Below are positions 50,659 through 62,753 of a stretch of DNA of 64,000 nt, one piece after another; position 1 is the stretch's first letter; each line of letters begins with the position of its first letter. A program made the position numbers and the translations under genes. The stretch comes from Tetrahymena elliotti 4EA (taxonomy: Eukaryota > Ciliophora > Oligohymenophorea > Hymenostomatida > Tetrahymenidae). The stretch is taken from NCBI GenBank assembly GCA_000231825.2, contig JH720367.1, forward strand, positions 186,001 through 250,000, written 5' to 3'. Below the pieces are notes generated by a model, which ran no database searches, was not told the DNA's origin, and was given only the letters and a program-made list of their open reading frames with translations.

Positions 50659-51072
50659 ATGACAGAAATTTATCTGAAGAAGAAGTTCGAATTACTAAAT
50701 GAGAAATTAAGTTTTTTTATAATTTAAATTTGTAAGCCATAAATGATAATAACTAATTTAGCAAGAAACTTAACTTTTATAGGGTGTAATTTATTTTAAG
50801 TTGCCATATAGGATTTATTTGGTTGGATATAATTAAAACAAATCAAGAATGATAAAAGATAATTGAAATTATGTAACATCTCCTTGTATAAAAGAATAAG
50901 ATTTAAAATCGATAATAAAAATTAATCTTAATAACTTCTTTTGCTGACAATTAAAAATGAAAAAAAGGAACTAAAAAATACAAATATTTTTAGTACTACT
51001 AAAAGATTTTTGAAAAAATATTAGATAAAGATATTAATTACTTATTTTTCATGGAATACAAATGTTTTATGA
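50659..51072 (+). CDS. Possible small intronless gene, unknown
   Basis: ATG 50659 to TGA 51070-51072, 137 aa with no in-frame TGA and a mixed composition (for example LTFIGCNLFQVAIQDLFGW near the middle). It contains possible amphipathic or hydrophobic stretches and many Lys. No domain recognised. Open frames of this length can arise by chance in AT-rich DNA under a one-stop code, so this is a weak call. Confidence 0.3.
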
Positions 51073-52375
51073 CGACACTTTTTCCGCCATAAATATTAGA
51101 TTTTTTTTAGGTTAATTACAATTTACATGGTTGTCTTAAAGCTAAATAGGCCTGAAAATTTTTTATTAAAATGAGTTTACTTGAATAATAAAGAATTAAT
51201 ATGAGCCTTACGCATTATAATTAATTTGTAATTTAGTAACATCCTAATTCTTTTATAAATATTAGCTATTATTAGATATTAATATTTTGAAGTTTTATTA
51301 ATCATCTTAATTTACAACTATTATTAACTTGGCTTTTTTGTTTTTTAATCTTACTCATCTTAATTTTTTAAACTAACATCTTTGAATGTGAAGAGGACAA
51401 TTTTAAATAAATTAAAATTATTAAAATAAGTAAAAACCAGTATTTTAATTGAATTAAATTTATTTTTTGAATGCTATTTGATATATCCAGTATTTATAAA
51501 TATAACTATTTATAGATTTCGTTTTATCATTCTATTTTAATAATAAGATGCTAATTTATAAATTCAATTTTTATAAAAAATTATATAAATTATTATTGCA
51601 TTTTTTGTTAAATTTTGATTTTAAAAAATACCAATGACACAGCCATAATTTAAAACTCACCTTTAAATATTTATTGAGAACTGAAGATATTCTTATTTTA
51701 AAATATTATTATGTCAAATTTAAATTCCATTTAAAAAAAAATATTTTAAAGGAATAAATTTTTGAAGCCAATATTAATGGCCATATCTTTAAAAATCATT
51801 TAGAATGTTTTTTACTAGTAAATAATAAATTAAAATACATATTATGAGATAAATATCAAAGACTTTGGTATTTGTGGAGAATTTGATACGAGCTTTAAAA
51901 TAATCTGGTACATATCAAAAATTGGATTTTGTTAATGATGAAATTGTAAACGAATTTGTTTTTATAAGTTTTTGTGTGATTTCGATAATAAATAGCACAA
52001 TTAAAAATAACTAAATCAAAATTTAATTAAAAAACTAATTCATTAAAAAAATAGATTAATCTATCTATAATGGTTTTTTAAAATAGATTATTCTTTTATA
52101 GTTTTTAAAATAGATTGATCAACAAGAGATTTATCTTTTTTTAAAATAAAAGTTACAGTAATTTTTTTCGAATTTAATATTTTTTTGATTTAATAAGAAT
52201 ATTTTAATTCATCTCAGTAGATTTATTTTATGATTTTATAAAAATAAAGTAGTTATAAAAATATAGTTATTTTTAATTGTTTATATTTTGTGTTTTTTAA
52301 ATATAAATATTAAATTCTTAGTTTTATTTTTTTTAAATAAAACTCACTTTTCTTCATGTTTTTTTTCCTATTTTT
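51073..52375. other. Intergenic
   Basis: AT-rich. Near-repeats of TTTTTAAAATAGATT at about 52040-52120 are the only structure noticed. Confidence 0.5.
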
Positions 52376-54684
52376 TCAATCATCATTTTCTTCTTCATCA
52401 TAAGCCCAAAGACCAATTTTCTTTTCTCTGGCAAAGTCTTATTCTTCTTACCAAGCTTAGAGCTCTTCAGGGAGGGTAATTCCTTCATCTAACTTAACTA
52501 AACCCTTTTTGAGGAGTTAGAAATTGGCAGTTTAGTTTAAGGGAGTATTTGCAGCATCTTGGACAACAACATACTTAACACCGCTATCTTCATATTTGTA
52601 AGATAAGTGAACCTTCTTGCCCCAAGCTAAATCTTTGAATGTTTCATCACTTTCAACAGCCAAAGGATGTTTATCATGTAATCCAACACAATAAGCTAAA
52701 CCAAGCTTAATGGCAAAAGGTTGAATGGGAGCCCATTTTTCAGGTAATTTGCACATATCATCAATATGAACGCTATCATAGAAGCCGTAGTCAATGAAAA
52801 ATACTTCATACTTGTTATCGTTGCGCTTCTTAACAATTTTACCTCTATAATAATTATTGTCTCCACTGAAAAGAGCTACACATGGAGTACCAGGTTAAAT
52901 TGGTTGTTAAAGTTTGGGATAAGCTTCTAAGTCAAAATCGTCAAGTTCCTTTTCCATCTTATCTAAAACGGCAATGCGAGCATTATCTTAGATATAGAAT
53001 TCATCAGTGTTAATTAATTCACTTAATTTGGCTTAAACACTACCAGAAATAGTTTTAACATTCTTTTAGGCAACATCAAAGTTTGAGACACGTAAGCTTT
53101 CAATATTTATTTTATTAGAACCAAACAAACCCTTCTTAGCAGCCTAAACTTCTTTTTCAATAGCTTCATATTCGCTTGTGTGCTTAGCCTTACCAAAAGA
53201 AAAGCAAAGTCCTTAGCTCAAAAGTTAGCTTGCATAATTTTATTTATTTACTAAAACGGTGGCATGGAACTTTCCTTTATTGTCCATACGTTCTAATTAG
53301 ATTTCAACATCTCTTTAAAGGAGATTATTTTTAGCATAATCTAAAGCTTTGCTAGACCATGTAGTGTATTCAGGGATGTTGCTGTCAGGGGGTAAGCATC
53401 TGACACCGCTTAAAAGAACAAGGATGGAGTAGGGTTCTTCATTAACTCTAACTTTATAAATACCTCCACTAATAACCAATTCAACAACACCAGTTAATTT
53501 TGCTTTTCTATTTTAAATTAAATAATATTTAACAAAATATCATAAAATACATTTTTATTTTCACTAAAATTTTTCAAACAATTTTCTAAACAAAATTGTT
53601 GATTTATTCTTAGCTGCTTTTATTTTACTCACTTATCTGTTAATTTTTAAAATTAAAAACGATATCTTCGAAATTTATTTATTTCTTTGTTTATTTCCTT
53701 TATTGTTTGCTTATTTTTTTAATTGATAAATAGTAAAAAAAGAGACACGTTTACAAAAATCTGTTTTTGGTTTCAAATTAAAAATCTAGCAATCATATAT
53801 TGAAAACTATCTGTAATGCTAATTATATACGAAGCTAGCTTCTTTATCGATTTTAAAGATAAATTTCTTAAAACATTAAATAGAATATCCTAAATTTTTA
53901 GTTTTTTGTATATGGCTTGTCTAATTCTTAGGATAGCTCACAAAAAATAAAACTAAATCACTTACGATTTCAAGGAGTTGAAGTGTTCAAGAAGTTTAGG
54001 CTTATTTTTTAAACGAGAGATATCATTTACTCTGTGGATAGGGATATTTTTAGTAGAGTGGAGACCCTTCTTTTTCTTAGCAGCTTCTTCAGAAGCAGTC
54101 TTTAATTCGTCATGATATTATGACTTTTCTTCTTCGGCTCTTGCAAAGTTGAACTCAGCATAACCTTCTTGGATTAATTAGAGCTAAAATATTTGAAAAA
54201 ATGGTTTTAAATAAAGGATTTGAGGAGTATCAATCAGTTAAAATAATTCCAAACAATCATAAAATAAAATGTTTAGCTAAAAAATTAAGAAAAAGAATAT
54301 TTAAGGTCCTACATTAATATTTTAGCCTTAGTAGAACACGGTGCAGAAGTTCATTTATTTTTCAGTAGCTTCACTATCATCTTCCCAAGATTTAGCAACT
54401 TTAACGGTTTTTTCGTATTCGAATTTAACTTCTACTTGTTAGCCAATAAGTTTCTTACGAAGGAATTCTTTAGCTTCAAAAGCATAAGGCTTATCTGGAG
54501 TATCGTTGGTTCCAACTTTAGGAGCTCTGACGTGAGTTAAGAAAAATCTTGCGATATTATTGGTTTTGGCTGATTGGATTGTGAGAGAGTCTCCAGAATG
54601 TACTTCTCTAACAACACCAACGAATTCGATATTTTAAATCTTAATGTCTTTCTTATCCTTCTTTTAATCCTTTTGGGTGGCCAT
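52376..54684 (-). CDS. Short Tudor-SN (SND1-like) nuclease-domain protein
   Basis: Exons 54684-54313, 54183-53966 and 53507-52376 (introns of 129 and 458 nt) give 573 aa. Residues 20-170 form a staphylococcal-nuclease fold (VREVHSGDSLTI, later RAPKVG and FEAKEFLRKKLIGQQVEVKF). A second SN-like domain follows at about 200-320 (GVVELVISGGIYKVRV ... ALDYAKNNLLQRDVEIQLE). The Tudor core is at about 400-455 (CVALFSGDNNYYRGKI, FFIDYGFYD), split as usual within a last SN fold. Human SND1 has four SN domains plus Tudor-SN (about 910 aa), so this is a reduced version. Known roles are RNA binding and decay and RISC-linked functions; Tudor nucleases are described in Tetrahymena. Confidence 0.9.
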
Positions 54685-56082
54685 TTCTTTTATTGTAGTT
54701 TGCTGCTTAAGTTCTTTGTTTTCAAAGTGCTTTTATTTACTAATTTATCAAATTATTTATATTTTTTCTTTTTTATTGACTTTTGATAGGTTTGATTTGT
54801 TGCTATTTAATATCACTAATGTCGAACATAATTTTTTATTTAAAATTCTTCTAGCCTTATTAAATGATCAATATCTTAAATATTCTTTCTCTCAAATCTT
54901 TCGTGATTAAAAAAATAAAAACAGTAGATCTTTTGTAATTATTATTTATTTGATTTTATTTATTTAGTGAAATTAGTTTTTTAATTTAAAAAATCCTTCT
55001 AAAAATACACGCGTTGATATATTTTTTTTACTTGTCTACTTTCTATTCTATTTTAAGAAAAGAGATGGAAATTGATTGATAAAATCTTCAAAATACCTTA
55101 CAAAATTAATAGTCCTAGTCTAAACAACAAAACTGATTAAAAGACCTCTTTTTCAGTTTTTTTATTAAATTAATAAATATTTAACTGAAAATCTTATTTA
55201 AGTTATTTATTTTTTATTCATTTATTCCAATAATTTTTGTTAAGCTATCGTTTTTTGAAAGTAAATTCTCTTATGAAAAAATTACAATTCAGATATAAAT
55301 ACTGTAAAACCTCTTTATATTGGGTACTGACTGTCCCTTAAATTTTACCCAACATAAAGAGATATTAAAAACATTGAACAAAGCACTTAAAATTAAGAGA
55401 ATAATGATATTAATAATGCTTATATAAAAAATATTAACTTATTAGAAACTAAAAAATAATATTCAGAAATTCTTTTTTTTGAAATATTAATTTTTGATTA
55501 AATTTCATTAAATTTTTTATAGATCTGAGCATTAGAACACAACAATCTTTCAATAATTTTTTAAATTTTAAAATAAATTTGATAATAAATAAATTGATAA
55601 AATTTTATTCAATACCGAGAAGAGAGAAGAAAATATCTAAATAAATGTTTCTACCATAGAAATATATTGTAAAAGAGATAAGATCTTTTATTCTTAAAAT
55701 TCAGTTTATGATAAATTGTATTATTTTAAATTTCTATATTTTAACTTTATCATGATGTTATTAATACTTATTCCCTTTAAAAAATTTGTTGAGTATATGA
55801 CATAAGAACATCAAAAGTCAAACAAATTTTAAAAAAATGAAGATGTATTTGGTTTGTCATAAATAATTATCTAAAAATAAAAAATTCAATTTTATTTAAC
55901 TAAATTTAACATTCTAGATAATTTGGAAATTGATTTTTTTAAAATAATTTAAAAAAAAAATAGAAAATGAATGAATATTTTAATCAATATTAATTTAAGA
56001 TAAACAGGATAAGCATTTGAATAGAATTACTAATTTAAAATATTTTATTGAAGATAATAAATACATCTTTTTAAAAAGTTGA
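54685..56082. other. Intergenic between two minus-strand genes
   Basis: AT-rich apart from a strong hairpin at 55311-55361 (listed separately). Two overlapping plus-strand standard-code ORFs at the left edge are shadows of the Tudor-SN 5' end. Confidence 0.6.
55311..55361. repeat. 16-bp-stem hairpin resembling a transposon end
   Basis: Left arm 55311-55326 (CTCTTTATATTGGGTA) and right arm 55346-55361 (TACCCAACATAAAGAG) pair over 16 bp with one mismatch, around a 19-nt loop. The flanking TACTGTAAAAC directly before the left arm, and the layout, recall sub-terminal hairpins of pogo/Tc1-type DNA transposons; that similarity is from memory. No transposase lies nearby. Confidence 0.6.
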
Positions 56083-57458
56083 TCACTCTATTTTCTCTCC
56101 TTCTCTTAAAGTAATAACTTCATGACCTTACTCAGTAATTAGAATTGTATGTTCCCATTGTGCTGATGGGTTAAATGGTGAAACTACAGTCATTTGATCT
56201 GACCACATTTAATAGCGTCCTCTTCTCATAGTGAAAATAGGTTCAATAGTGAAAACCATGCCAGGTTACATAATATAAGGGTTTTCAGATCTAGATTTCT
56301 TTTCATGGAAAACAGCAGGGGCCATATGCAATAATTCTCCTACACCATGACCAGTGAAGAGTTCACAAACAGAGAAACCATCTTAATGAGCAACAGTTCT
56401 TTAATTAAATAAATATAGGTTATTAAATTTACAAAATGCTTTAAATTTTTTACTCGCATACTTCTCCAATTTTTCTAAAAGGAGTACCAGGTTTGCAAAC
56501 TTTAATGCTTTCATATAAAGCCTTTTAGGTAGTTTAAATTAATTTCATAATTTCTGGATGAACATCTCCAACAGGTACCATTAATGAGTTATCACCATGA
56601 ACACCCTCAATAAAGAGAGTAACATCCAAATTAATATAATCACCATTTCTCAAAGGTCTTTTATTAGGAATGCCATGGCATACAACTTCATTAACACTAG
56701 TACAGACACTCTTAGGGAAATGCATGAAACCTAATGCAGTTGGATACGCATTATTATCAATAATAAATTTATGGCATATTTTGTCTAATTCATCAGTAGT
56801 AACTCCTTCCTTTACATGACTTGCAAGATGAGCTAGTGTTCTAGCAGCTAAATTTCCTGCTATCTTCAAACCTATATATAGAAATTTTTATATCATACAA
56901 TTTTCAAGTAAATAACAAACAATCAAATTTTTATAAAGCTGTTTTAGAAAAGTATTTCAGAAAAGCAAATAACTCAACTAACCTTTAAATTTTAATATAA
57001 TTTTAAAGTCACATTGTATTTTGATAATATAACTTAAATTCTATTATTTAAAATATTTACGCCTAATAATGTCTTAATTATGTACTACTGGGTTTCCATG
57101 ATAGATACCAAATATAGGGTTGGGATTATCTATTTTTAAAAAGTAGTAAATAGCTAAATAAATCTGCAAATTAACTCATTTAATTGAGTTTTTTATTCTT
57201 ATACCTACATAATCAGGACGCTTGATATTTTATGGAACAGTAAGTCTTGGTGTAACTTCATACTAACCCTAATAATTAGTTATAATAATGATGATTTTAT
57301 AATACAATAGGATTAGTAGGTTTATCTTGAAATCTTAAATAAAAAGCTACTTCAATGATAGGTTCTGTTTTAAAATAATCAGGAATGACAGTTTTAGAAA
57401 ATCTATTAAAATTAGCTTGATTTCTAGCAAAAAAGAATCTAATTGTTTTAGAAAGCAT
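56083..57458 (-). CDS. Methionine aminopeptidase type 1, presequence-like N terminus
   Basis: Removes initiator Met from nascent proteins; a dinuclear metalloenzyme. Exons 57458-57306, 57268-57205, 57129-57061, 56871-56454 and 56398-56083 (introns of 37, 75, 189 and 55 nt) give 339 aa. All metal and catalytic residues of the pita-bread fold are visible: His in CHGIPNKRPL, Asp in NLDVTLF, Asp in GVHGDN, His in GHGVGELLH, Glu in FTIEPIF, and Glu in QWEHTILIT. The family lead-in VTPRLTVPQNIKRPDYV is present. No type-1 zinc-finger domain is present. The N terminus MLSKTIRFFFARNQANFNRF is basic/aromatic without acids, so a mitochondrial MetAP1D-like form is likely. Confidence 0.92.
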
Positions 57459-58523
57459 TTACTATTTATAAAATGATATACTATTATTTTTTATAAGATA
57501 AAAATATTTATTATTAATTTTTGGTTAAAATTTGTTTTTAACTCTTTTACTTGTTAAAAAGAAAAATCTTGATTAATTAAGAAATCAAAAAAGCTAATAT
57601 TACATAAACGAAGCAAGCATTCGATTTTTGCATGATGGTATTTCTAAATATCTTGCTTGAACTCTTATTAGATCAAAAACTTCTACTCATCTAGAAATAG
57701 TAAATTTAGTATTGTAAAGAAAATGATGTTTTTTATTTCCAATTTAAAGTTTCTTCTTACATTATCTAAATTACCAATAAATTTTGCAATAATTAAATTA
57801 ATTTTTTTAGAAAATATTTTATCGTTTATTTAATTCAAACTACAAATTTTAATTCGAAATTTTCTAAAAATTCATAATCTTTTTTTAATTTATTTTTCTT
57901 TGAAATAAAATATTGGAAAATAATTGTCTAATTTCATTTTAAAAAATATTTATTTTAAAAGTTTTAATTTTAAAAATGTTTAATCTTTATAATTTTGATA
58001 ATATTTTTTGTTTTGTTTTATGAATAAAATAAAAATAAATTTAATTTTTTTTAATTGAAAAAGTATATTTTAGAAAAAGGTTTTTTATTTTTAAATTAAA
58101 ATCATTTAAAAAATTTGAAATATTTAATTCAAACAGAAATATTATGTTTGTTTTTATTTTTTAATTTGAAAATTGATAGTTGAAATTGTTAATTAATTCA
58201 TATATCTTTTTCATAACTTTAGTTGATAGGAAGCAGATAGGTAGATAGATAGGTTTTTTTTTTTCATAAAATGAAAATAAAAGATAATAAATTTCAAATA
58301 AAAAATAAAAATTAGAGAATCGTATACAAAACGATAGAATTTGCTTGATTTTTACATGAATTAATGAATTAAAAAAACATATAGAGCTGGATTTGATATT
58401 AATAATAAATATTAGAAAGGGAAACAGAAAAAAATTATAAATTAATTAAATAAGAAATTTTAATTGCAAGATACACAACAGAAGCAATAAATAATAAATA
58501 ATTAATAAAAAGGTCTAGCAAAT
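57459..58523. other. Divergent intergenic region
   Basis: Between MetAP (-) and a small membrane-protein gene (+), so both upstream regions lie here. AT-rich, with a GATA/GGTA-type short repeat at about 58225-58252. No other feature seen. Confidence 0.6.
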
Positions 58524-59006
58524 ATGATTGAAATAGAAGCCAAAACTAAGCTCAAATCTTCAGAAGGAGCCCATTTCTTCTTTACTTTGATTTTCTTGAC
58601 AGCAAGCGGTCTCATTGAAAGATAATATTCAGAACAAACATGCGGATACTCATACTCTTTATTAGTTGATCTTGTATTCTACAGTTAGATCATTAAGGGA
58701 ACATATCAATTAATAACTATGGTTCCTAAATATAAAAATCACGATATTATTTTGTTCTTTGAGTTCCTTGACATAGCTTACTATCTTTTCCTTTTTGGCT
58801 TATTTGTTTATGCTAACGTCCTCTATTTTTAAGGTGGTTTTGAAACTTGTTTAACTGATGCTCCCATTATTGCATACTTCATTCAATTATTCTTGGTTGT
58901 TACTTATTTCATATTCATAGTCTTAGTTCTTTCAATGATCACTTATCTCTTCAGATTAGCTTCTAAATCCAACGTAAGCGAACATGACCAATTAGAAGAC
59001 AATTGA
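58524..59006 (+). CDS. Small four-TM membrane protein
   Basis: Single-exon frame of 160 aa from ATG 58524 to TGA 59004-59006, with noticeably better codon quality than its surroundings. Four hydrophobic helices: about 18-34 (HFFFTLIFLTASGLI), 45-70, 82-105 (FFEFLDIAYYLFLFGLFVYA) and 118-147 (YFIQLFLVVTYFIFIVLVLS). Both ends are polar and probably cytosolic; the C terminus is acidic (EHDQLEDN). Size and topology recall MARVEL or tetraspan-type vesicle proteins, but I see no diagnostic motif. Confidence 0.8.
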
Positions 59007-59289
59007 TTTTTTTTCAAAGTTGTCCTACTATTTAGTTTACATTGCACAAATATATATGTTTTAGTTATATTTGCTAATCAAATATAAATAAATAAATACT
59101 CTTTGACTGTTATTACCTTGTATATCATCGTCTTTGTTCTTTTATTGGATAAAATATTCAAGATAAAATTTAAATGCATTTCAGATTTTTTTTTTACAAC
59201 AAACAACAACAATAATTTTAAACAATAACTTTTTTTTTAAATTAAAAATAATTTTTAATTACTAACATAAAAAACATAAATAGTTAAAC

Positions 59290-61043
59290 TCATCTAAAGC
59301 TTATAAATTATGATAACATTACAATCGCAAAATATATTATTAAATAAAAACCTACAGATGCATTCAGTTTCTATGAATTGAGAAGCTCAACCAATTCAAT
59401 TGAGCTATCATCACATTTAATTGGACATATGTAATACCCAATATCTTAATTACTACATTTTATGCAATAACCACCTTAGGCTATATATCCAAATGCACAT
59501 TAAATACAAAATCCACTTTCTTAAAGAATACAGTTATCTGGTTATTTTTTACAGACAAAATTTTATATGTAATATCCACTTTTGCACTAAGTACATTTTC
59601 TAAAATCAACATCGCAAGTTAAGCAGTTATCCTAGCATTTAAGGCATTAATCAGTTTCATCCTTTGATTAAGTGTTTAATCCGTATTCTTCTTTGCATTT
59701 AGTACAAACATTTTCTATCTAATTACATTAGGAGCAGTATTAATTTACACAACTTGAGCATTTTTTGTCTGACAACCTATACCCTGAATTGCATTATAAG
59801 CATTCAGTTGCTGAACTACATTTCAAACAAGATGAGTCACATTATATACAAGAATCAATACCATTTTCATCTTATCGTTTTTATAAATAATACCCATCTT
59901 CACATTATTTGCATTCTTTTCCTTAGTTAATAGGAACTTTACAATTTTTAACTTAAATTTAAAAACAGTTAATTTCTCCTGTACTGTCTGCATCTTTTTT
60001 ATAATATTCAGGGTAATATCCTTGATAACAGTCAGAGCAATCTCCAGCAAATAATCTACGACATTTTTTTACTGTATTATCTACACATTTTCTAGATTTA
60101 GGATAAAGGTCTAAAACAAAGTTTTCTTTACATTCAATTATATGCACTAAATCGGGATACTATATCTTTTTTTAAACGTAAAAATATAAATTTATTTTAG
60201 ATTTAATTATTTTACATCTTAAATGCACCTTTTTATTGTTTTTTTAGCTTCTTCAACATCTTCACAAGGTCCACAAGCATACTCAAGAAGTTTCTTCTGA
60301 GTATTATAAGTTATTTTTTGATAATATTCTTCTTTACATTTTTTGCAAAAGCATTTACCTGACGAGAAATCTAAAAAATAAGATGAATCTGATGAATCTA
60401 AGCAATTTGAATCATTGACTATATTAGTCACATCACATGATGGGCTTTAATTAGGTGGTGCAGAATCATCATCAAGTTTTACACATAAATTTCTTGGTAG
60501 AGTATTCGATTAAGTGCTTTTACAAGTAACACAGTCATACTAAGTTAGACAAGTTTAGCAATTTTTGTGGCATTGCTAGCACTTAGAATCACGATCTAAA
60601 TAAAATCCATCTAAGCATTATTTGCATTTGTCCGTATTTTGAATTAATTATTTACAGCCAAAAGAATATATGCAAATTCCTCCAACCAAAGTATAGTCTC
60701 TTTTACATTGAGAACAAATATATTCAGTTAATGATTTCCTTTAACAGCATACTTCACACCCATCTGGACATTATTGGCATGTACTAGTATTTGAATCTAG
60801 ATAATATCCACTTTTACAAGAATCACAATTACAATAATCTTAGCAAAAACAATTTTCGCTTGTACATGCAGAGCATTAACTAAGATCCCAAAAATAACCT
60901 GGTATATAAGAGCAAGACGGTAAAGAAGTATCCTTGTTATATTTTGTAGTGTCTAATTTTGATGAGCAAAAGTCATCACTTATTACAAATTTCTATTGTT
61001 CGAAAAAGAAAATTAGAATGAAAGTCAAAAAAATATGGTTCAT
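59290..61043 (-). CDS. Cys-rich surface-antigen-like protein
   Basis: Exons 61043-60216 and 60165-59290 (50-nt intron, phase 0) give 567 aa. An N-terminal signal peptide (MNHIFLTFILIFFF) is followed by about 500 residues of CxxC-rich repeats, with Cys pairs every 10-20 residues and recurring C..C..GYY/GFY blocks such as CKQCLDGFYLD, CTQCKSGYYI and CIQCAFGYI. This is the furin/growth-factor-receptor-like pattern of ciliate surface proteins, including immobilisation-antigen relatives. A C-terminal hydrophobic segment (VGFYLIIYFAIVMLSQF) with only four residues after it suggests a GPI-attachment signal or a single TM anchor. The tight reading frame across all Cys repeats makes the exon model strong. 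Confidence 0.85.
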
Positions 61044-62753
61044 AATTGTGATGAAAAAAAGTCTTTTAAAAATTTATAAATTAATAAATAATGATAATTA
61101 ATTTTTCGTTTTGATGAAATTTTTAATTTTAAGAAATTTTAAAAATAAATGAGTTTATTATTATGGATTTTTGATAACACTCAAGAATAAATACTTTCAG
61201 CTTTATTTTTTTCTAAATTTCCATTTTTTATATTTAAAAACGAATTAACTTTAAAATTCATTTTGAATCTTTAAAAATAAAATGTTTTTAGTCTAAAATA
61301 AGATAAAAAATTCAATTTTTTAATATCAAAATATTTTATAGCTCAAAAGAATAAATTAAAATAAATAAACAGATTATTGATTTCTAATTTAAATTAAAAG
61401 ATTAAAATTTTTTTAACATATTTTAAACAAATAACTTCGGTATTTTTAATTGTGAAATAGTGTGTTATTTATTTCTAGATACCTCACATATTTTTTTAAA
61501 TTTGTCTTTATCATAAGAAAATGATAGAATTATAAAATTAGATTTTACAAATAATTAATTATACTTTTAAAAGTTAAAGATTTTCAGATGAATAATTCAT
61601 TTTATTATTTTCTCAAATAAAAAATTTATTCAAAGGAAAAATTCATTTTAAAACAATGCTTATGCAATTAAAAAAGTATATATATAAGTTGTGCAGTCAT
61701 TTTACTAAAGTCAGATAATAATTCAAATTTCTTAAATAGATGTTCTACTTCTTTTTAAAAATAGATGTTCTACTTCTTTTTAAATAGTTGTCTTTATGAC
61801 CAGAAAATGTCTAGATAACTAAACATATTTTTTTTAAAAGTTTTGCTAGAAAAATTAAAGACTTTTAGAAAATTCTTTGAGAAGGTTATTATCTTGATTA
61901 CAAAATTAATTCAATATTAATATTTTATTTCATTATCAATCATGTTCTAAGTATTTATTGTTAGGAATTCATACAGATTAAATATAAATTACCTTTTTAT
62001 TATCTAATTGGTGTTTGTTAAAATTAATACATTATTTTTTCATTTAATAAAATGATTTTGGCTTTAATATTTATTCTATGTTAATATTTAGAAGAAAGAA
62101 AAAATATAATATAATAAAAATATTAGAACTTAATGTTGAGAAAATCTAAGGATGTAAACCTAAGAATAAATAGATGTAAGAAATTATGATGATTTATTTC
62201 TTTGATTATTCTATATATGATTATGTAAGGACTTTAAAGAAAGTTACTTAAATTAATTAAGAATTTAGGTTGAAATTTCTTGTTAATTAAGAGAAAAGTG
62301 CAATCGCATGAATAAATAGATGAAAAAAGTTAAGATAATTTTTCTTTGATTCTTCTGTGAATAATAAAAGAAGAACTAATAGAACCTTTATTTAGATTAA
62401 TTAACAAATCTGGTATGATCTATGTAAAATCTAATTAATCAAAAAATAATACCTGATTAATTTTATTAACTTATTTTGCAGTATTTCAATTATTTAATTC
62501 ATAAATAGCAGAAAAATAAACAAATATCAGCACTATTTATTTTTTTTCTTTTTCTTTTAATTAATTTTGTCATTTTAAATTAATGTTAGTTACTTAATGT
62601 TTTATATGCATTTACATTTGAATAATTTAATTTTAGTACTGAATAAGATTATGGCTAATAAAAACAAGATTTACTCATTAATTTATAAACAAAAAACTCA
62701 ATTATAAAATTATTAATTTCAATATTTAAAAACAGTTTTAGACTTTCTCAAAA
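61044..62753. other. Divergent intergenic region
   Basis: Upstream regions of the Cys-rich gene (-) and the ABCG gene (+). AT-rich; contains a short tandem duplication (listed separately). Confidence 0.6.
61734..61784. repeat. 25-bp tandem duplication
   Basis: The unit ATAGATGTTCTACTTCTTTT plus a short A/T tail occurs twice in direct tandem (TGTTCTACTT at 61741 and 61766), essentially without mismatch. Confidence 0.9.

Noticed and set aside
54574..54910. Two overlapping plus-strand ORFs at the Tudor-SN 5' end
   Set aside because: Antisense to, or just upstream of, the Tudor-SN first exon, Phe/Leu-rich with no support.
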